A stretch of DNA of 64,000 nucleotides from Viridothelium virens. Its lineage: Eukaryota; Ascomycota; Dothideomycetes; Trypetheliales; Trypetheliaceae. Of the stretch, positions 20,956 to 32,309 are shown piece after piece; positions within the stretch are counted from its first letter, which is position 1, and every line of letters starts with the position of its first letter. The DNA lies in contig ML991771.1 of NCBI GenBank assembly GCA_010094025.1, positions 496,001 to 560,000 of the forward strand, read 5' to 3'. A program made the translations under genes and the position numbers. The notes beneath the pieces are model-generated. The model made no database searches. It saw only the letters and a list, made by a program, of their open reading frames with translations, and had not been told where the DNA came from.

Positions 20956-22283
20956 TTTGTAATTGGCTATATTGAGTAGTTGCAATTGCCTCGTAAGGGC
21001 GTGTCTGTGGAGATATGAGGGCGGAAGTCGCACTTGCCGTAGGCAACGCGTAGCACTGAGACAGTGATGCAAGAGCAGCAGTAAAGGTGTGAGCAGTATG
21101 AGAAGTAGCAGTGGAGATAGTTGTTGAAGTTGTTGAAGTAGCACCAGCAATGGCAAGAGCAGTAGAGCAGTACAGCGACTCGTTGAAGATGAGCACTTGC
21201 TTTGCGGATGCGCAGATGGTGGAGGAGAAAGAAGAAGGAAGGAAGGGCGTGAAAGGAAAGTGAAGATAAACATTGGGACAATCACAGAGCAACATCACGT
21301 TATCGAGGGCTTGGTGGAGACGCAAGGCGGGTTTGCACCTCGCACTCACGCATCGAGGTGTTTGAGTGATGGAGGAAGCGACAAAATGAAGTTACGATGG
21401 CTGATGTCGCCCGTGCACCTCACCCGCGCCCACTCTCGGCAGCGCCCGAGCCCCACCAACGTTATCTGGACCCCTCCACGCCCTCTTTCGAGTCCATCAA
21501 AAGTGAAGGTGCACCTGTATGGAAGATTGGACGCTTGCAGGGTCATGTAGAACTACACAAAGACCCGTAGTCCATGCAATTAATTGGCTTTGACTACCTA
21601 AAACTTGCTACGAGTCCTCATTGTCAAAGGAGAGGACTACACAAAGCCAGAGAGAAAATACTGTACCTACACTACAAGCTGCCATCCATGGTGCATGCAT
21701 GACATACACCTGTCAGGGTCTCGACGCCAAGCCAAGGAACAATCTTAGCGCCCTGTCAAACTCATTTACAGAGATCTGAGTGATCTGGTACGCAGCCGCG
21801 CCAGACCTGTAATAGTCAGAGCCAGGTCCAATCAGCTTGCGAGGCAGCTAGTGATCTCCAATAGAACCAGTTTCAAGACCCCACTGACCCCTTGCACCCC
21901 GAGCCTTAACAAACACACGTTATCTTATACTATCACACGAGTAAACTAGCTAGAACCTTGTCGTGTCACCGCCTCGGTCAGTATTAGACACATAGGTGCA
22001 TGAGTACCCTCGGCAAAGAACTTGCCGACTAATAGTGCCTTCACTTTTCCAGGGCGTTCAGTGTGCTGACGAGCCAATCGTTGAGTCCCAGCAAGCTATG
22101 GTAGCCCCGCGAGACACTAAGTGGGGAAAGCAGCCAATGTCTGCGGAGCTAGAAGTAATATGCATTGGCAAGATGGACTAGTCGAACTATGAAGGTAGGC
22201 CTTGATGCGTTGCTTACTCTACCTAGGACCATCTATGATTGCAACAAGTAGCTTGATTTCAGCTAGGGAAAAATTACTTAGCG
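20956..22283. other. Intergenic, ULP1 upstream / ALG2 downstream
   Basis: About 1.3 kb that should contain the ULP1 promoter and the ALG2 3' end. The ULP1 frame stays open for 110 codons upstream of ATG 20955, but its translation is leucine-rich low-complexity sequence that looks like untranslated leader. I recognise nothing else. Confidence 0.5.
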
Positions 22284-23907
22284 CTAGGAGCCGATGAACC
22301 ATAGCAGGGCTGCTGCGATGGCCCCGAAGATGGCTAATATATAAATAAGTTCTGAGGTCAGTATCGATGGCCTTTTTGCAACATCTAGCTTCTCCAGCTC
22401 GTCATCAATGGTCTGCGCCATTGTATCTTGTGAGAAGGCTCTGGCGACCCTCTCTGCACCCTCATTGCCCATCTCACGTAGCTTCTGGTCACTCAGGCCA
22501 TGCAAAGCTTGCGCAATGATCTCCGTCCATTCGTCTGGCTGATCTGCACTGCGCAACCATCCCGTCTTTCCATCCACAACGGTCTCTGTCGGACCTCCTG
22601 AATTAGCCGCGAGAACCGGTAAGCCGGCGAGCATTGCTTCGAGAGGCACGATACCGAAGTGCTCATTTTGCGGGGTGTAGAGGAGAAGACGGGCAGCAGA
22701 AAGCAGCGTAGATTTTAATTGGTTAGGAACGGAGAGGAGAAAGAGCACATCGATATCAGATGGGATAGACAGCGCAGAGACAACATTTTGAGCAGTGGCG
22801 GTCCGGAGATCAAAGGACTCGGCCAATGTAACGAGGTCCTTGTGGTAGGCAACATTTTCGGAGATTCGAGGATCGTACCCTCCTGCAGAACACATGTACA
22901 TCAGCACCACCTTTCTCAACCTCTGCTTCGATACTGACATACCTGCAACGACTAATCTGGTTCCCTCCCTCTCCTTGCTTTTCAATCCTGCATACGCCCT
23001 GACTGCCAGCCCAACATCCTTCTTCCTCTCAAACCGATTTATACTCAGCACCACCTTCTTTCCCTGCCATACTCTCTCTCCACCATCCACCGCCTTCCCG
23101 CTCGTCTTCTTACCCCCCGTATCGACGCACGGATATACGACGCCTGGCACCCTCTTCTTCAATCCCGGGAACGCCCGTCTGAATACGCCTCGCGTAAATC
23201 TCGAGTTCACCACTATCCCGTCCGCGGTCCCAGTACTCCACTCTTCCACCCAATCAAATGGCACTCTGTATCCCTTCTTCCCCCACTGCAGCAGTCGTAC
23301 CGCCCAACCTCCACCACCCTTTTCCTCTCTCACCAGTAGCTTATCAGGGAAGTGGCAGTAGAACAGGATCCTGGTCTTCCGCGGGGCAAGAAATCGGAGT
23401 AGCGGTATGCATGCAGATAGTTGGTCGAGAAAGAAGTGGGTAGGTTGGAGGGAGGCAAGCTCGTTGGTTAAGACGGCGATAGAAAGGACGAGGTGAAGCT
23501 GGCGGAGGATGGCGCAGAGAATAGATAGTCGAGAAAAGAGCGAAGGCGGTATGAGGGTATTGCCACGGACACGAACATCGAGGGTGCCTTGAAGAGGGTA
23601 GGCGGAGGTTTAGCTTGGGACTTGCGGATGGGTGAGTTTTTGGTTGTGAACGAGATATGCGAATGTAGAGGACAGTGGGCAGAAGATGAGAGCGCCAAGA
23701 GCTTGAATCAACAAATTGGAGTCGAACAATCTACTCACCATCTCGAGCTTCATCGAAGCAGTGCTTGGGATCGCAATGCGAAGTGAAGATAGTGACTTTA
23801 TGACCACGATTTTGTAAACCAACGGCAGCGTCAATCACAAGTCTTTCAGCTCCACCAATACCCAAGTCCGGATGTAAGAAGACGACGCTCTTTGACATCT
23901 CGCTCAT
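22284..23907 (-). CDS. ALG2: ALG2, GDP-mannose:dolichol-oligosaccharide alpha-1,3/1,6-mannosyltransferase
   Basis: GT4-family enzyme that adds the second and third mannoses to the lipid-linked precursor of N-glycans on the cytosolic face of the ER. Exons: 23907-23739, 23587-22943 and 22882-22284 (470 aa). ATG 23907 ([16 protein letters not shown]) is the first in-frame start after a stop. Signature segments are [48 protein letters not shown] and VVAGGYDPR. The GT4 E-x7-E region follows ([14 protein letters not shown], then NSGGPTETV). A hydrophobic C-terminal anchor ([20 protein letters not shown]) is also typical. The second intron (22942-22883) is 60 nt without a stop; retaining it would insert 20 residues inside VVAG/GYDP. 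Confidence 0.95.
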
Positions 23908-24291
23908 GGTGATTCCAGAACGAGCTTTCGCTCCAGTCTTCCACAAATCATGCTCAGATTTTGTAGTGGACACATCTATAGGATGCCATCATTCTGTCCT
24001 AGCTTACATTTACTTGTAACCCTCCAAAACCCACCTACGCACGGACTTCGCCGTTGAAGCATGTCTCACCCAGAATTTCGTCTGGTCAAAGCGATTCAGA
24101 CGTTTCATTTCGTCAGGTATTTACTGGCAAGTAAGGTAGAAGCCAGAAGCTTGGACTCTTTTTAGACTGAGCTAAAAAGCTAATTCCTCCTTTGGATATT
24201 GACTGCCGAGACTCAATTCCACCCCAAATAGTACTCTACACACGTAGCACCTGAACTGCTATTAACTCCACGAAGCTAGATATTTGCATCA
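23908..24291. other. Intergenic, ALG2 upstream / TSC1 downstream
   Basis: A 384-bp spacer between two minus-strand genes. I see nothing in it beyond the presumed ALG2 promoter. Confidence 0.55.
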
Positions 24292-27200
24292 TCACATAAT
24301 CCCCCTGATAGCACGGAAACCGCCTGTCTTGGGTGGTTTCTTTTCTTTCTCGGCCTTCTCTTTTTCTTTTTTACCAATATTCTGCGCACCACCTAATTCC
24401 AATCATTAGCAAGCGGAGGTCGTTTGATCACACAGGACCGCTTACCTCTCCCATAGATCCTGATCTCGCTCTTCGGCTGAATCTTACCCTTATCGCTCTT
24501 GCTCCCGTCACTCCCTGCACTCCATGCACTCTTGCTCGAACTCTGCACCACCTCGCCCTCCCATGTCGGACTTGTCACGCTTCTGCCTCCTGCTTGCTCG
24601 CCTACAGCGATACTTGGATTCCTAGTTCCTGCGTCGCCTCCTGTGCTTCCAGCTTGCCCTGATCCAATCTCTGAACTGCGAACAGTTGCCGACCTTCCCT
24701 GACTAGCAACCGATCCAAACGTCATTGCCCTGGTCGGTGGACTATTGTATTGATCCAGATTGATAACGTAGTCGTCATCATCCGGTCCTGTCAGCGCATC
24801 GCTTGGCCCATGCAGACGACTCGGCCTTGGAGCCGTGCTGTATCCGCCCACGCTCCCACTAACACTCCCACTAACACTCCCACTTCCATGACCCAACGAC
24901 CCGCCAGCACTGCTCCTCCGCGCGGACGTAGCCATAAGCGCAAAGCCATGAGCTTCACTCCCCTTTCTCTGCTGGAAATCCTCCAGCTCCCCACCCTCAA
25001 ACTCCTGCACCCTCATCTCCAGCTCCGTATACCGATGCAACAACCTCGCATGCGCCTTCTTCAACTGCCCCAACTTCGCCTGGCTCTCCGCCAACGCCTC
25101 CTCCAACACCTGCACCATCTTCGCGGGACTCGCCCTCCCGCCCCCCTCCTCCTCCTCCTCTCCGCCTCGGGGCATCGGATTCTCCAGCACCCGCAATCGG
25201 CTCTCCAACTCCGCAATCTTGCGCTCATACGCCTGCCGACTCCGCACGCGCTCCGCCTCCCTCGCCTGCAGCCGCAAGTTCGCGGTATCCAGCTCCGTGC
25301 GCGTAATCTCCTGCTCCGCGCGCGCCGCCTCGAACGCCATCTCCTGCGCCGCCGCCGCCCGCACCTCCTCCCGTAGCCCCGCTACTTGCTGCCGCAGCGC
25401 CTCCAGCTCTACGAGGTCCGACTCGGTGGCGCGGAGACGCTGCTGGGCGAGGAGCTCGCGCGACTCGGCGTCGACGATGAGGGCGCGGAGGGCGGCGATG
25501 TCGGCGTGGGAGCGCGCGAGGTCGTGTCGGAGGGATTCTTCGGTACTCTGCCAGGCTTTTTGCTCGTCCCGCAGGCTGCGCACTTTGCTGCTGAGCTCGC
25601 CCTCCCATTTCTTGGACTGCGTGCGTCCGGTGGCGTTTTCCTTCTGGAGGGCGGCGTTGGCTTCGTGGGCTTTGGCGAGTTTGGCTTTGAGGGTGCGGTT
25701 GCTGTTGAGGAGGGTTTGCGTTTCGGCTTCAGTGGTGGCGTCTCTGATGGTTTTGCGTTGGAGGTGACCGATGTGCGCGAGGTGCTGTTGTTTGAGGTAG
25801 CGTTCGAAGTTGAGGTCGTTTCGGATGAGCATGACTTCACGTTGGAGGTAGGCCATGCTTGCTGGGTTGCCGACTGGAGATGTGGGTGGGGATCCGCGCT
25901 TGCTTCCGACTGAATGTACGAAGGCATCGAGCCGTGGTGATGAGTCTTTCGACCTTTCGACAAGGTTCCGTCCTGCCGTAGAAGAAGCTGCTGGTGCTTG
26001 GGTAGCTGGAGGTTTGGTAGAGGGCGGTGCTGAGTCTTGAGGTCCTAGGGTAGGGCTATCGAAATAATCGCGCGAATTAGACACAGGAGATCCAGCTTTC
26101 GGAGATTGTGATGGAAGACTGTGAAGGGCCTCGGATTCTTTTCGCGGAGCGCTCGGAGACTCCACCATGGCATAACTACTTTGAGAGGTGATCGCAGTCG
26201 ACTGTGTGTCACGCCAACTACCCTGCGTCCGTGAGTCGCCCGGAGAAAGCAAACCGCTTGACACAGCCGGCGACTCGCCACCTCGCGCGGTCAGAGCCTG
26301 AGTTGGAATATCGTCGGTGCGTACTAACCCTCCAGGCACATCGGGGAGTTTCGAGCTGGGTGGAGGACCAGGATCACTAAGGCCAGTAGGGACTGCTACG
26401 CAAAGACCCATGCATTCCATGACCACGTCCGATGGGTCAGCTTTGACCCAACGATTATCCGTCAGTTCGTCTTCAACAGTAGTGGTGTAGAAGCCAGGAT
26501 GCATCAGATGGACCTGTCTGAATTGCTCCGTTCGGTCGCGGATGAGGCTCTGATTGAGATCAAAGTCATCTGCACCAGGGAAGTCAATACTCTTGAGGTA
26601 TTTCCGAGGTTTGCGAATGTAGCTCATGAAGTTTAATGGATACAGGCCGTAGAGGAACGTGAAGTAGTGGAGTAATTCTGGCGCAGTAGATTCAGCATCA
26701 TCCAGAGCCTGCTCCAATTGATCCCATACAGGAGCAACAGCGGTACTTTGTATTTCATCCGTTTCTTCATTCTGACCATCCTCCACAATCGTTTCCCTCT
26801 GTTGATCTTCCGGACTCAAAACAAACTTGTCCCAGCAAAGGAGGCGGCTGTAGATAAGAAACAGTCTCGGAAGATGAGCAACAAGCGAAGTTGGAATGTG
26901 AGGCAGGAACATTATCAAAGTCGTCAAGGCAAGAGAGATAGCAGTCGTAGAGGTGTCAATCATCAGACATTTCAGTAGGTGTTCTATGAGGGTCGTTTCT
27001 TGAACCAGATATAAATGGGGAGGCTGGTAGCGAACGAAGGTGCATAAGAGGCTCAACGCACGGAGTCTTGAAGCCTTGGGGAGAACAAGGTTGTCAAGGG
27101 CGAGAAGGAAGTTCTAGTCAATGCCATTAGCAATGGAGCTGCCGATTAGAAGAATCGCATCCATACCTTCGGTTTCTTCCGTCCAAACGCGACGAATAAA

Positions 27201-27790
27201 GATTCCAGATCACGGGCAATGTATTCATCTTCGGGTGAAGTTGTGATCCCATCCGCCGTGGGCAATCGTGCCCTATCCAGGTAGATGCTCAATAACACTG
27301 TCAGGAATTTATTGGAGAGTTTGGCCTTCTCCTCCTTATCTTTGTCCTCAACGTCATACACAAGTATGCTTAGTAAAAGTTCCTTGGCCTCTTCATTGAC
27401 GTTCTTCTTTTGACCAATAGTGTCAATGCTCGGTCTGATGATCAATTCCCACCATTCTAAAAGCCTAGCTTGACCAGTGATGGCAGGACGGAATTGTCGG
27501 AGAGTCCTGATGAAAGGTGCATGCTTCTCGTTACTACTCGCGACATGTCTGTGGAACACTGTCAACAGCTCATCCTGCAAGCGCTGCGAGTCGTGGTCGT
27601 CGATGTCAGTGTGCTTATCTAGGAAAGTCTCGATGGAAGTCTGCAATTGCTCTGGCAGTGGTAAGGGAACGGATGATCCGGAGAAGGTCGCATTCAGCGC
27701 CTTGACGGTATCTTTCAATGTCCTGAAAAGAAAATAAGTCAGCCTTGTAAGGTCTCAGCTTTCTTGAATTGGACCATACCCGGAGGACAT
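24292..27790 (-). CDS. TSC1: Hamartin (TSC1) homologue
   Basis: Scaffold of the TSC1-TSC2 complex, the GTPase-activating complex that restrains Rheb and hence TORC1, at the vacuole/endosome membrane. Exons: 27790-27780 (11 nt), 27722-27167, 27113-24446 and 24392-24292 (1111 aa). The tiny first exon gives MSSGTLKDTVKALNATF. The helical N-terminal core includes RLLEWWELIIRPSIDTIG and NFLLALDNLVLPKASRLRAL. A long Ser/Pro-rich linker follows, then a coiled coil from about residue 609 to 880 (heptads such as LNFERYLKQQHLAHIGHLQR). The last exon gives GRGGAQNIGKKEKEK and GGFRAIRGIM at the stop, a tail I associate with fungal hamartins. The coiled-coil part (about 24,990-25,750) is GC-rich and yields spurious overlapping ORFs. 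Confidence 0.9.
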
Positions 27791-29604
27791 TGTCGCAGAG
27801 ATTCGGCGAGCGGAAGCTTATGCAGAAATGACGATGGAGCTCGACCCTGCAGTAGCTTTCCTCAAGACTCCACTTCCACTTCACTCACCATGTTCAGTCC
27901 TCAATCCTCACGTCAGGGGAAGGCACATGTTACAGCATTGAAGCTCATAAACAGGGTTTTTAGCCTTGTGGGGGCTCCGAGGAAGGTGATGGGCTTTGTT
28001 CCATTCTCGCCCGGCCCAGCAGGAATGGCGTCGTACAAAGAGACCGGCTCCGAATCGCTGATAACAGCAAACGCATTTGGATTATTGTTTAGGTACCTGC
28101 CGGCGAGCTATCAGCAACAGACAGGGGAGTGGTCCAGATGCCGTAGCAAAACAAAGTTCCCACGCAAACCGCACTCCCGCGCCGTCATTAGTCTAGAAGG
28201 TGGGATGAAATGGGGGAAATCCAGTGGGATTGACCCATGCACAGCAAAAGCCACAGGCCGAGGGGTCCCTGTCCGTGGCGTCGACTCCCATTCTCTTCCT
28301 CCGACAGCGATACACCTTTATGAGTCGTGTCGTGTGCTGTGCCACCATCCCAAAGAGACTGTGTCTAGTTGACCAAAAGGGGCTGTCCGACGCATCTTCA
28401 TGTGAGGTATACATGGCGTTGTAAGACATTATCCCAATCAATTGCCATCGAGCCTCACAAGGACGCATCGTTATCAGACACCAGCATATCCGTGCTGCGG
28501 ATTCCAACCAACCCCTCAAAGCCTGCATACAAGCCGACGGGTTCGCTACAAACAGAAGCTTCCCCTAGCTACCCTCTCCTCTTCTCCGCGATCAGCGTAC
28601 CGTCCGATATACTGCAGCAAGTCTGAAACATGCGGAGGCTGCGATGGCTCGGCGAAATTCGGTCACACTGCATACTAGCTACATATAACCGTACTGGTCC
28701 ATCAGTGGTGTAGCTTAGTTGCACCTCGAAGAATATTCTGCAGGCGCTATGCCCTCGTATCAGTGCAAGTGAGATCTGCGTAACCTTGTAGGTGTTCCGA
28801 AGATCTGGATCCTATGGCTTTTTCAAGAGTGTGTTCACCTTACTTGACCTTGTGGTTTTCTTAAAGTGGGGAGCTATCCAAAATCACGCGCAGGTCATCT
28901 TTGGAGGCATGTTTTTTTTTGGCATCATGTCCATTGCCAGAGTGGATGCGCGCCCATCCAGATCGAAAAACAATACCTGCTAACGTAGTCGCAAAACACA
29001 ACTTGAATGTGTCCTACCAACTTGGCTAAGTGCCGTTGGGAGCCAGAAAATCTCATGCCACCTCCCTTTTTGCAGGGAGTACGATACTGTGATATGCAGG
29101 ATCCCAATAACCGGCGTTGAGAAAGTGCCAGATACCGTGACCGAGTCTCGGAATCAAGGGGGACGGAAGAGATGACAGACAGTAGTATCTTGAGCATCTT
29201 ACGTATATCCTGACACCATTGTTTCCGAAAGAGAAGAAAGCGTAAAGAACGTGAGCCGGCAAGCGTCCACGGGTAGTCATCGAGGTGGCACGGCAACACT
29301 GCTACATGTTCATGACCGAGAGTTTTCCTAGCATTACAGGGCTAGTCGTAACGCAAAGGCATGGAAAAACCTTCTCGATCACGGATAAAGTGGTGCAATG
29401 TCACAGGTTTAGCTGATAGTTGCGAATCTTGTGATTGCGTCTGACTGAACATCTTTGATAGTTGCTTAACTTTGCACCTCCAGAGCCCATCTTCGACGGC
29501 AGGCTGAAATCCATAATGAGAGCATAAAAAGACAAAAGATTGCATAGCCTGTGGACACACCTCACAAAGTCGGTACCTCGTGCTACTATAATGTGGTAAT
29601 ACCC
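27791..29604. other. Gene-poor region between TSC1 and the P450
   Basis: About 1.8 kb with only short, mutually overlapping ORFs on both strands. None has a motif or splice structure I would defend. I looked for tRNA-like B-box sequences and found none. Confidence 0.5.
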
Positions 29605-31068
29605 CTATACCTTCGTGGCTCTTGGTCTCACCACCACCTCAAGTCCTTTCTGGATCATCAAAAAAAAGCTCTTTTCCGTCCATTCTTTTGCAGGATCCGC
29701 CAACTCAAGATCATAATGCATGAAAAGCGTCGGAATCAACTTGCTCATTTCCAGCCAACTGATATTCTTGCCAATACACAGTCTCGCTCCGCCGCCGAAC
29801 GAGAAGAAAAACCTTTTCTTGTCTCCGGGGTCACCTTCCAACCACCTATCAGGCCTAAAGACCTCGGCATCCTCACCATAGACTCCCTTATCCTTGTGAA
29901 CAACCCAGGCACTCATGCCTACGGTTGAACCTTCCGGGATGAAATGGCCGTCAACTTCCAAGCCTTCGGAAGGTACCACACGAGGGAGTACGTAGCCTAC
30001 AGCCGGTGTGCAGCGAAGTGCTTCGTACATAACAGCCTGGAGATAAGGCATGCTGTCCGCCTGAGCGAGAGACACGGGATCACTGAGTTTTCCTTGAGCC
30101 CGAAGCTCGTCAATTTCGTGAACGAGTCTTTCCTTGTACTGAGGGTTCTTGAGCAGGTAGTAAACTATCGCCCGGGTGCTGCTGGCAGTTGTATCGGTGC
30201 CGGCAAAGATGTTGGACGTCGCCATTGAAATAACCCCATTCTGGTCAAATTCGCCAGGCTTTTCATCGTGTATGGTGAAAAGTTTACTGAGAATATCTTT
30301 GCGGTCAGTACCTCGTACTTTACGAGAACTGACTTCCTTGGCTGCGAAGTCGCGGACACCTACGTGGCGATTGTTGATGGCACACCAGTTACCAACGTAA
30401 GGTATAAGACTATCGTGAATCCAAAAAGTGGAAGGGATTTGAGCCATCCAGGAACCATTTTCTAGTGCGCGGTGGATGGCTTTGAAAGAGCCGTCGTCTT
30501 GTTCCGCTTCCATGAAGCCGAAGGATTTGGAGAAGGTGACTTCTCCAATGACATCGAAAGCGAAGAGTGCAATCCAGTTCCCCATATCGATGGTTTGTCC
30601 CTTCAGCGCTTCCATTTTTCTCATGAAAACTTCAACAGCGGTGTCCACATACGGCTCAAGGTCTTTCAAGACCTCCATAGCATATGGCCTCGAAACCAGT
30701 TTCCTCTGGCTTGCATGCACCTTCTCGTTCCTTTCTCCGAAAAGATCGAATTTACGATGGCCCTGCACAACGCTGTACCAATCCGATTTTCGAAATTTAC
30801 TTCCTGCTCCGTATATGGTCTTCATAACTCGAAGATCGGCAATGCTGACTTCATTAGGACCTGTGCGTACAAGCTTGCCGTATTTCTTGTGAACAGATAC
30901 TAAGGCTTCATGCATATCACCATCCCAGGAATGTTTCGTCAGCCATAGTCGAGTCAAACTAGCCCAGAAAGGACCGGGGATCTTGGCGAGGGGGTGAAAG
31001 AAACGTTGATAAACAACATAGATGATTGTGATGGGAACAAGCCACGCAGCGAAAATGAGGTTCAACAT
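29605..31068 (-). CDS. Cytochrome P450 monooxygenase, microsomal
   Basis: Haem-thiolate monooxygenase, 487 aa, single exon; substrate not predictable from sequence. An N-terminal membrane anchor (MLNLIFAAWLVPITIIYVVY) is followed by the proline hinge FFHPLAKIPGP. The I-helix oxygen motif is AGTDTTAS, the K-helix ExxR lies in YEALRC, and FRPDRW is the PERF-like segment. The haem-binding loop FSFGGGARLCIGKN contains the axial cysteine. All key residues are present. The general type recalls pisatin-demethylase-like fungal P450s, which is a family impression only. I took ATG 31068; an upstream in-frame ATG at 31134 would add 22 residues before the anchor. The gene is divergent from the FAD monooxygenase. 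Confidence 0.9.
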   Translation of the reverse strand: MLNLIFAAWLVPITIIYVVYQRFFHPLAKIPGPFWASLTRLWLTKHSWDGDMHEALVSVHKKYGKLVRTGPNEVSIADLRVMKTIYGAGSKFRKSDWYSVVQGHRKFDLFGERNEKVHASQRKLVSRPYAMEVLKDLEPYVDTAVEVFMRKMEALKGQTIDMGNWIALFAFDVIGEVTFSKSFGFMEAEQDDGSFKAIHRALENGSWMAQIPSTFWIHDSLIPYVGNWCAINNRHVGVRDFAAKEVSSRKVRGTDRKDILSKLFTIHDEKPGEFDQNGVISMATSNIFAGTDTTASSTRAIVYYLLKNPQYKERLVHEIDELRAQGKLSDPVSLAQADSMPYLQAVMYEALRCTPAVGYVLPRVVPSEGLEVDGHFIPEGSTVGMSAWVVHKDKGVYGEDAEVFRPDRWLEGDPGDKKRFFFSFGGGARLCIGKNISWLEMSKLIPTLFMHYDLELADPAKEWTEKSFFLMIQKGLEVVVRPRATKV

Positions 31069-32309
31069 TATGCAATGGTCAGAGGTCAAGCTTTGCACAA
31101 GAAAATTGTATCCAAAGGGAAATCCGGATCTCAACGGACAATGTGAAAGATATACGAAGTCAAAGTCGGCCTGCCGGTACCCTCAGAGCGCGAATCAAGG
31201 CCTGTCAAGAGAGGGTCGGAGCCTTCAGTCAGAGCGCGAGGCGAGGCAAGGTCGAAATCATAGACTGTTCGGAGGTAATAGACTTCCGAATACATGGGCA
31301 GTAGGTAGGGTCTTGGCCGAAGCAGCCAATAGTGTAATAGGTTGTGCCTTTCTTGCAACATGGATTCTGGGGAATGTGGGGGAAATGACCCAAAGTTGTA
31401 GAAGTGAGGAGACGAAACGAGATTAATAAACCAGCAGTAGTAGGATTGGGGCCGCGGGGCTTACCATTTACAGCTAAGGATGGAAGACTAGAAGCTTGAA
31501 GATATTACATACAGACATACTGCAACCGATGGCTCCGAGAATTGTGCGCGGCAGGCCCTCGTACCTTCGTCAAGTTGTCCTCAACTTACTCTCCCTCGGA
31601 GTTACATTCTCAAGCCTACCTACGTTATACAAACTCGATTGATGAAGATTGAGATTTTGATATATTTTTCATATAGTCTAGCAAGGCGTCTCGGTCGGAA
31701 TGCGGCAGGGCTTGTTGTAGGAGTACTCTAAGAATAATGGTGTCGGTCCTCGGCCACTCTACCTTAGTACCCTACCTTAGCTTAGCTTAGAGTAGCTTGT
31801 CTCTGACTGATCATGTCCCGCCTCAGCATCCGATCCATCGGCGCATCCGCTGTCAATCCTCAACCCTACCTACGTAATGAAGCACCGGGAGGTAAGCATC
31901 CACCGTCGTCTTTTATTAGCCGTGCTACCTCAGATCTGGACCTCCCCGCATAAGGTCGGCACCTGGCCAGGCAGTTTCCATCGCCAAGATGCCTTCTTAT
32001 TTCTCTCCGATGTCATTGCCGGTGTCATGGTCGCGCCCCATAATTCATGGCGTTTTTTTGGCTCTCCTTCTGTATGAATAGAGTTGCATCCTCGTGGCAA
32101 ATCTCAACTCGCTTGTGATAATTGTCAATATATAAGTTGGACTGGTGAGACTTGTGAATCACATCTTCGTCTACTTCGTGCTCTCAGGTCAAAACATCCT
32201 AAACTGTAAGGGACAGTTGAGCTTTCTTCAAAATAGTACCTATCTTAAGAACTTCGTATATCTACGTGCGTCTTTGAGAATTTGCGCATTGAGCAGTATA
32301 CGCCGTACC
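31069..32309. promoter_or_regulatory. Divergent promoter region, P450 / FAD monooxygenase, with TATA box at 32129
   Basis: A 1.24-kb spacer separates the two oxidative genes. TATATAAG at 32129-32136 lies 174 bp before the monooxygenase ATG at 32310. It sits only 9 bp before an in-frame ATG at 32145, which is probably outside the transcript. A short iterated segment (CTTAGCTTAGCTTAG) lies near 31778-31795. I cannot assign pathway-specific factor sites. Confidence 0.5.

Noticed and set aside
28675-28790. tRNA-like stretch (GGTGTAGCTTAGTTG)
   Set aside because: No B-box, no cloverleaf pairing and no acceptor stem could be found by eye.
32145-32309. Earlier in-frame ATG for the FAD monooxygenase
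   Set aside because: It lies 9 bp behind a TATATAAG box and encodes non-conserved residues before the flavin-binding fold.
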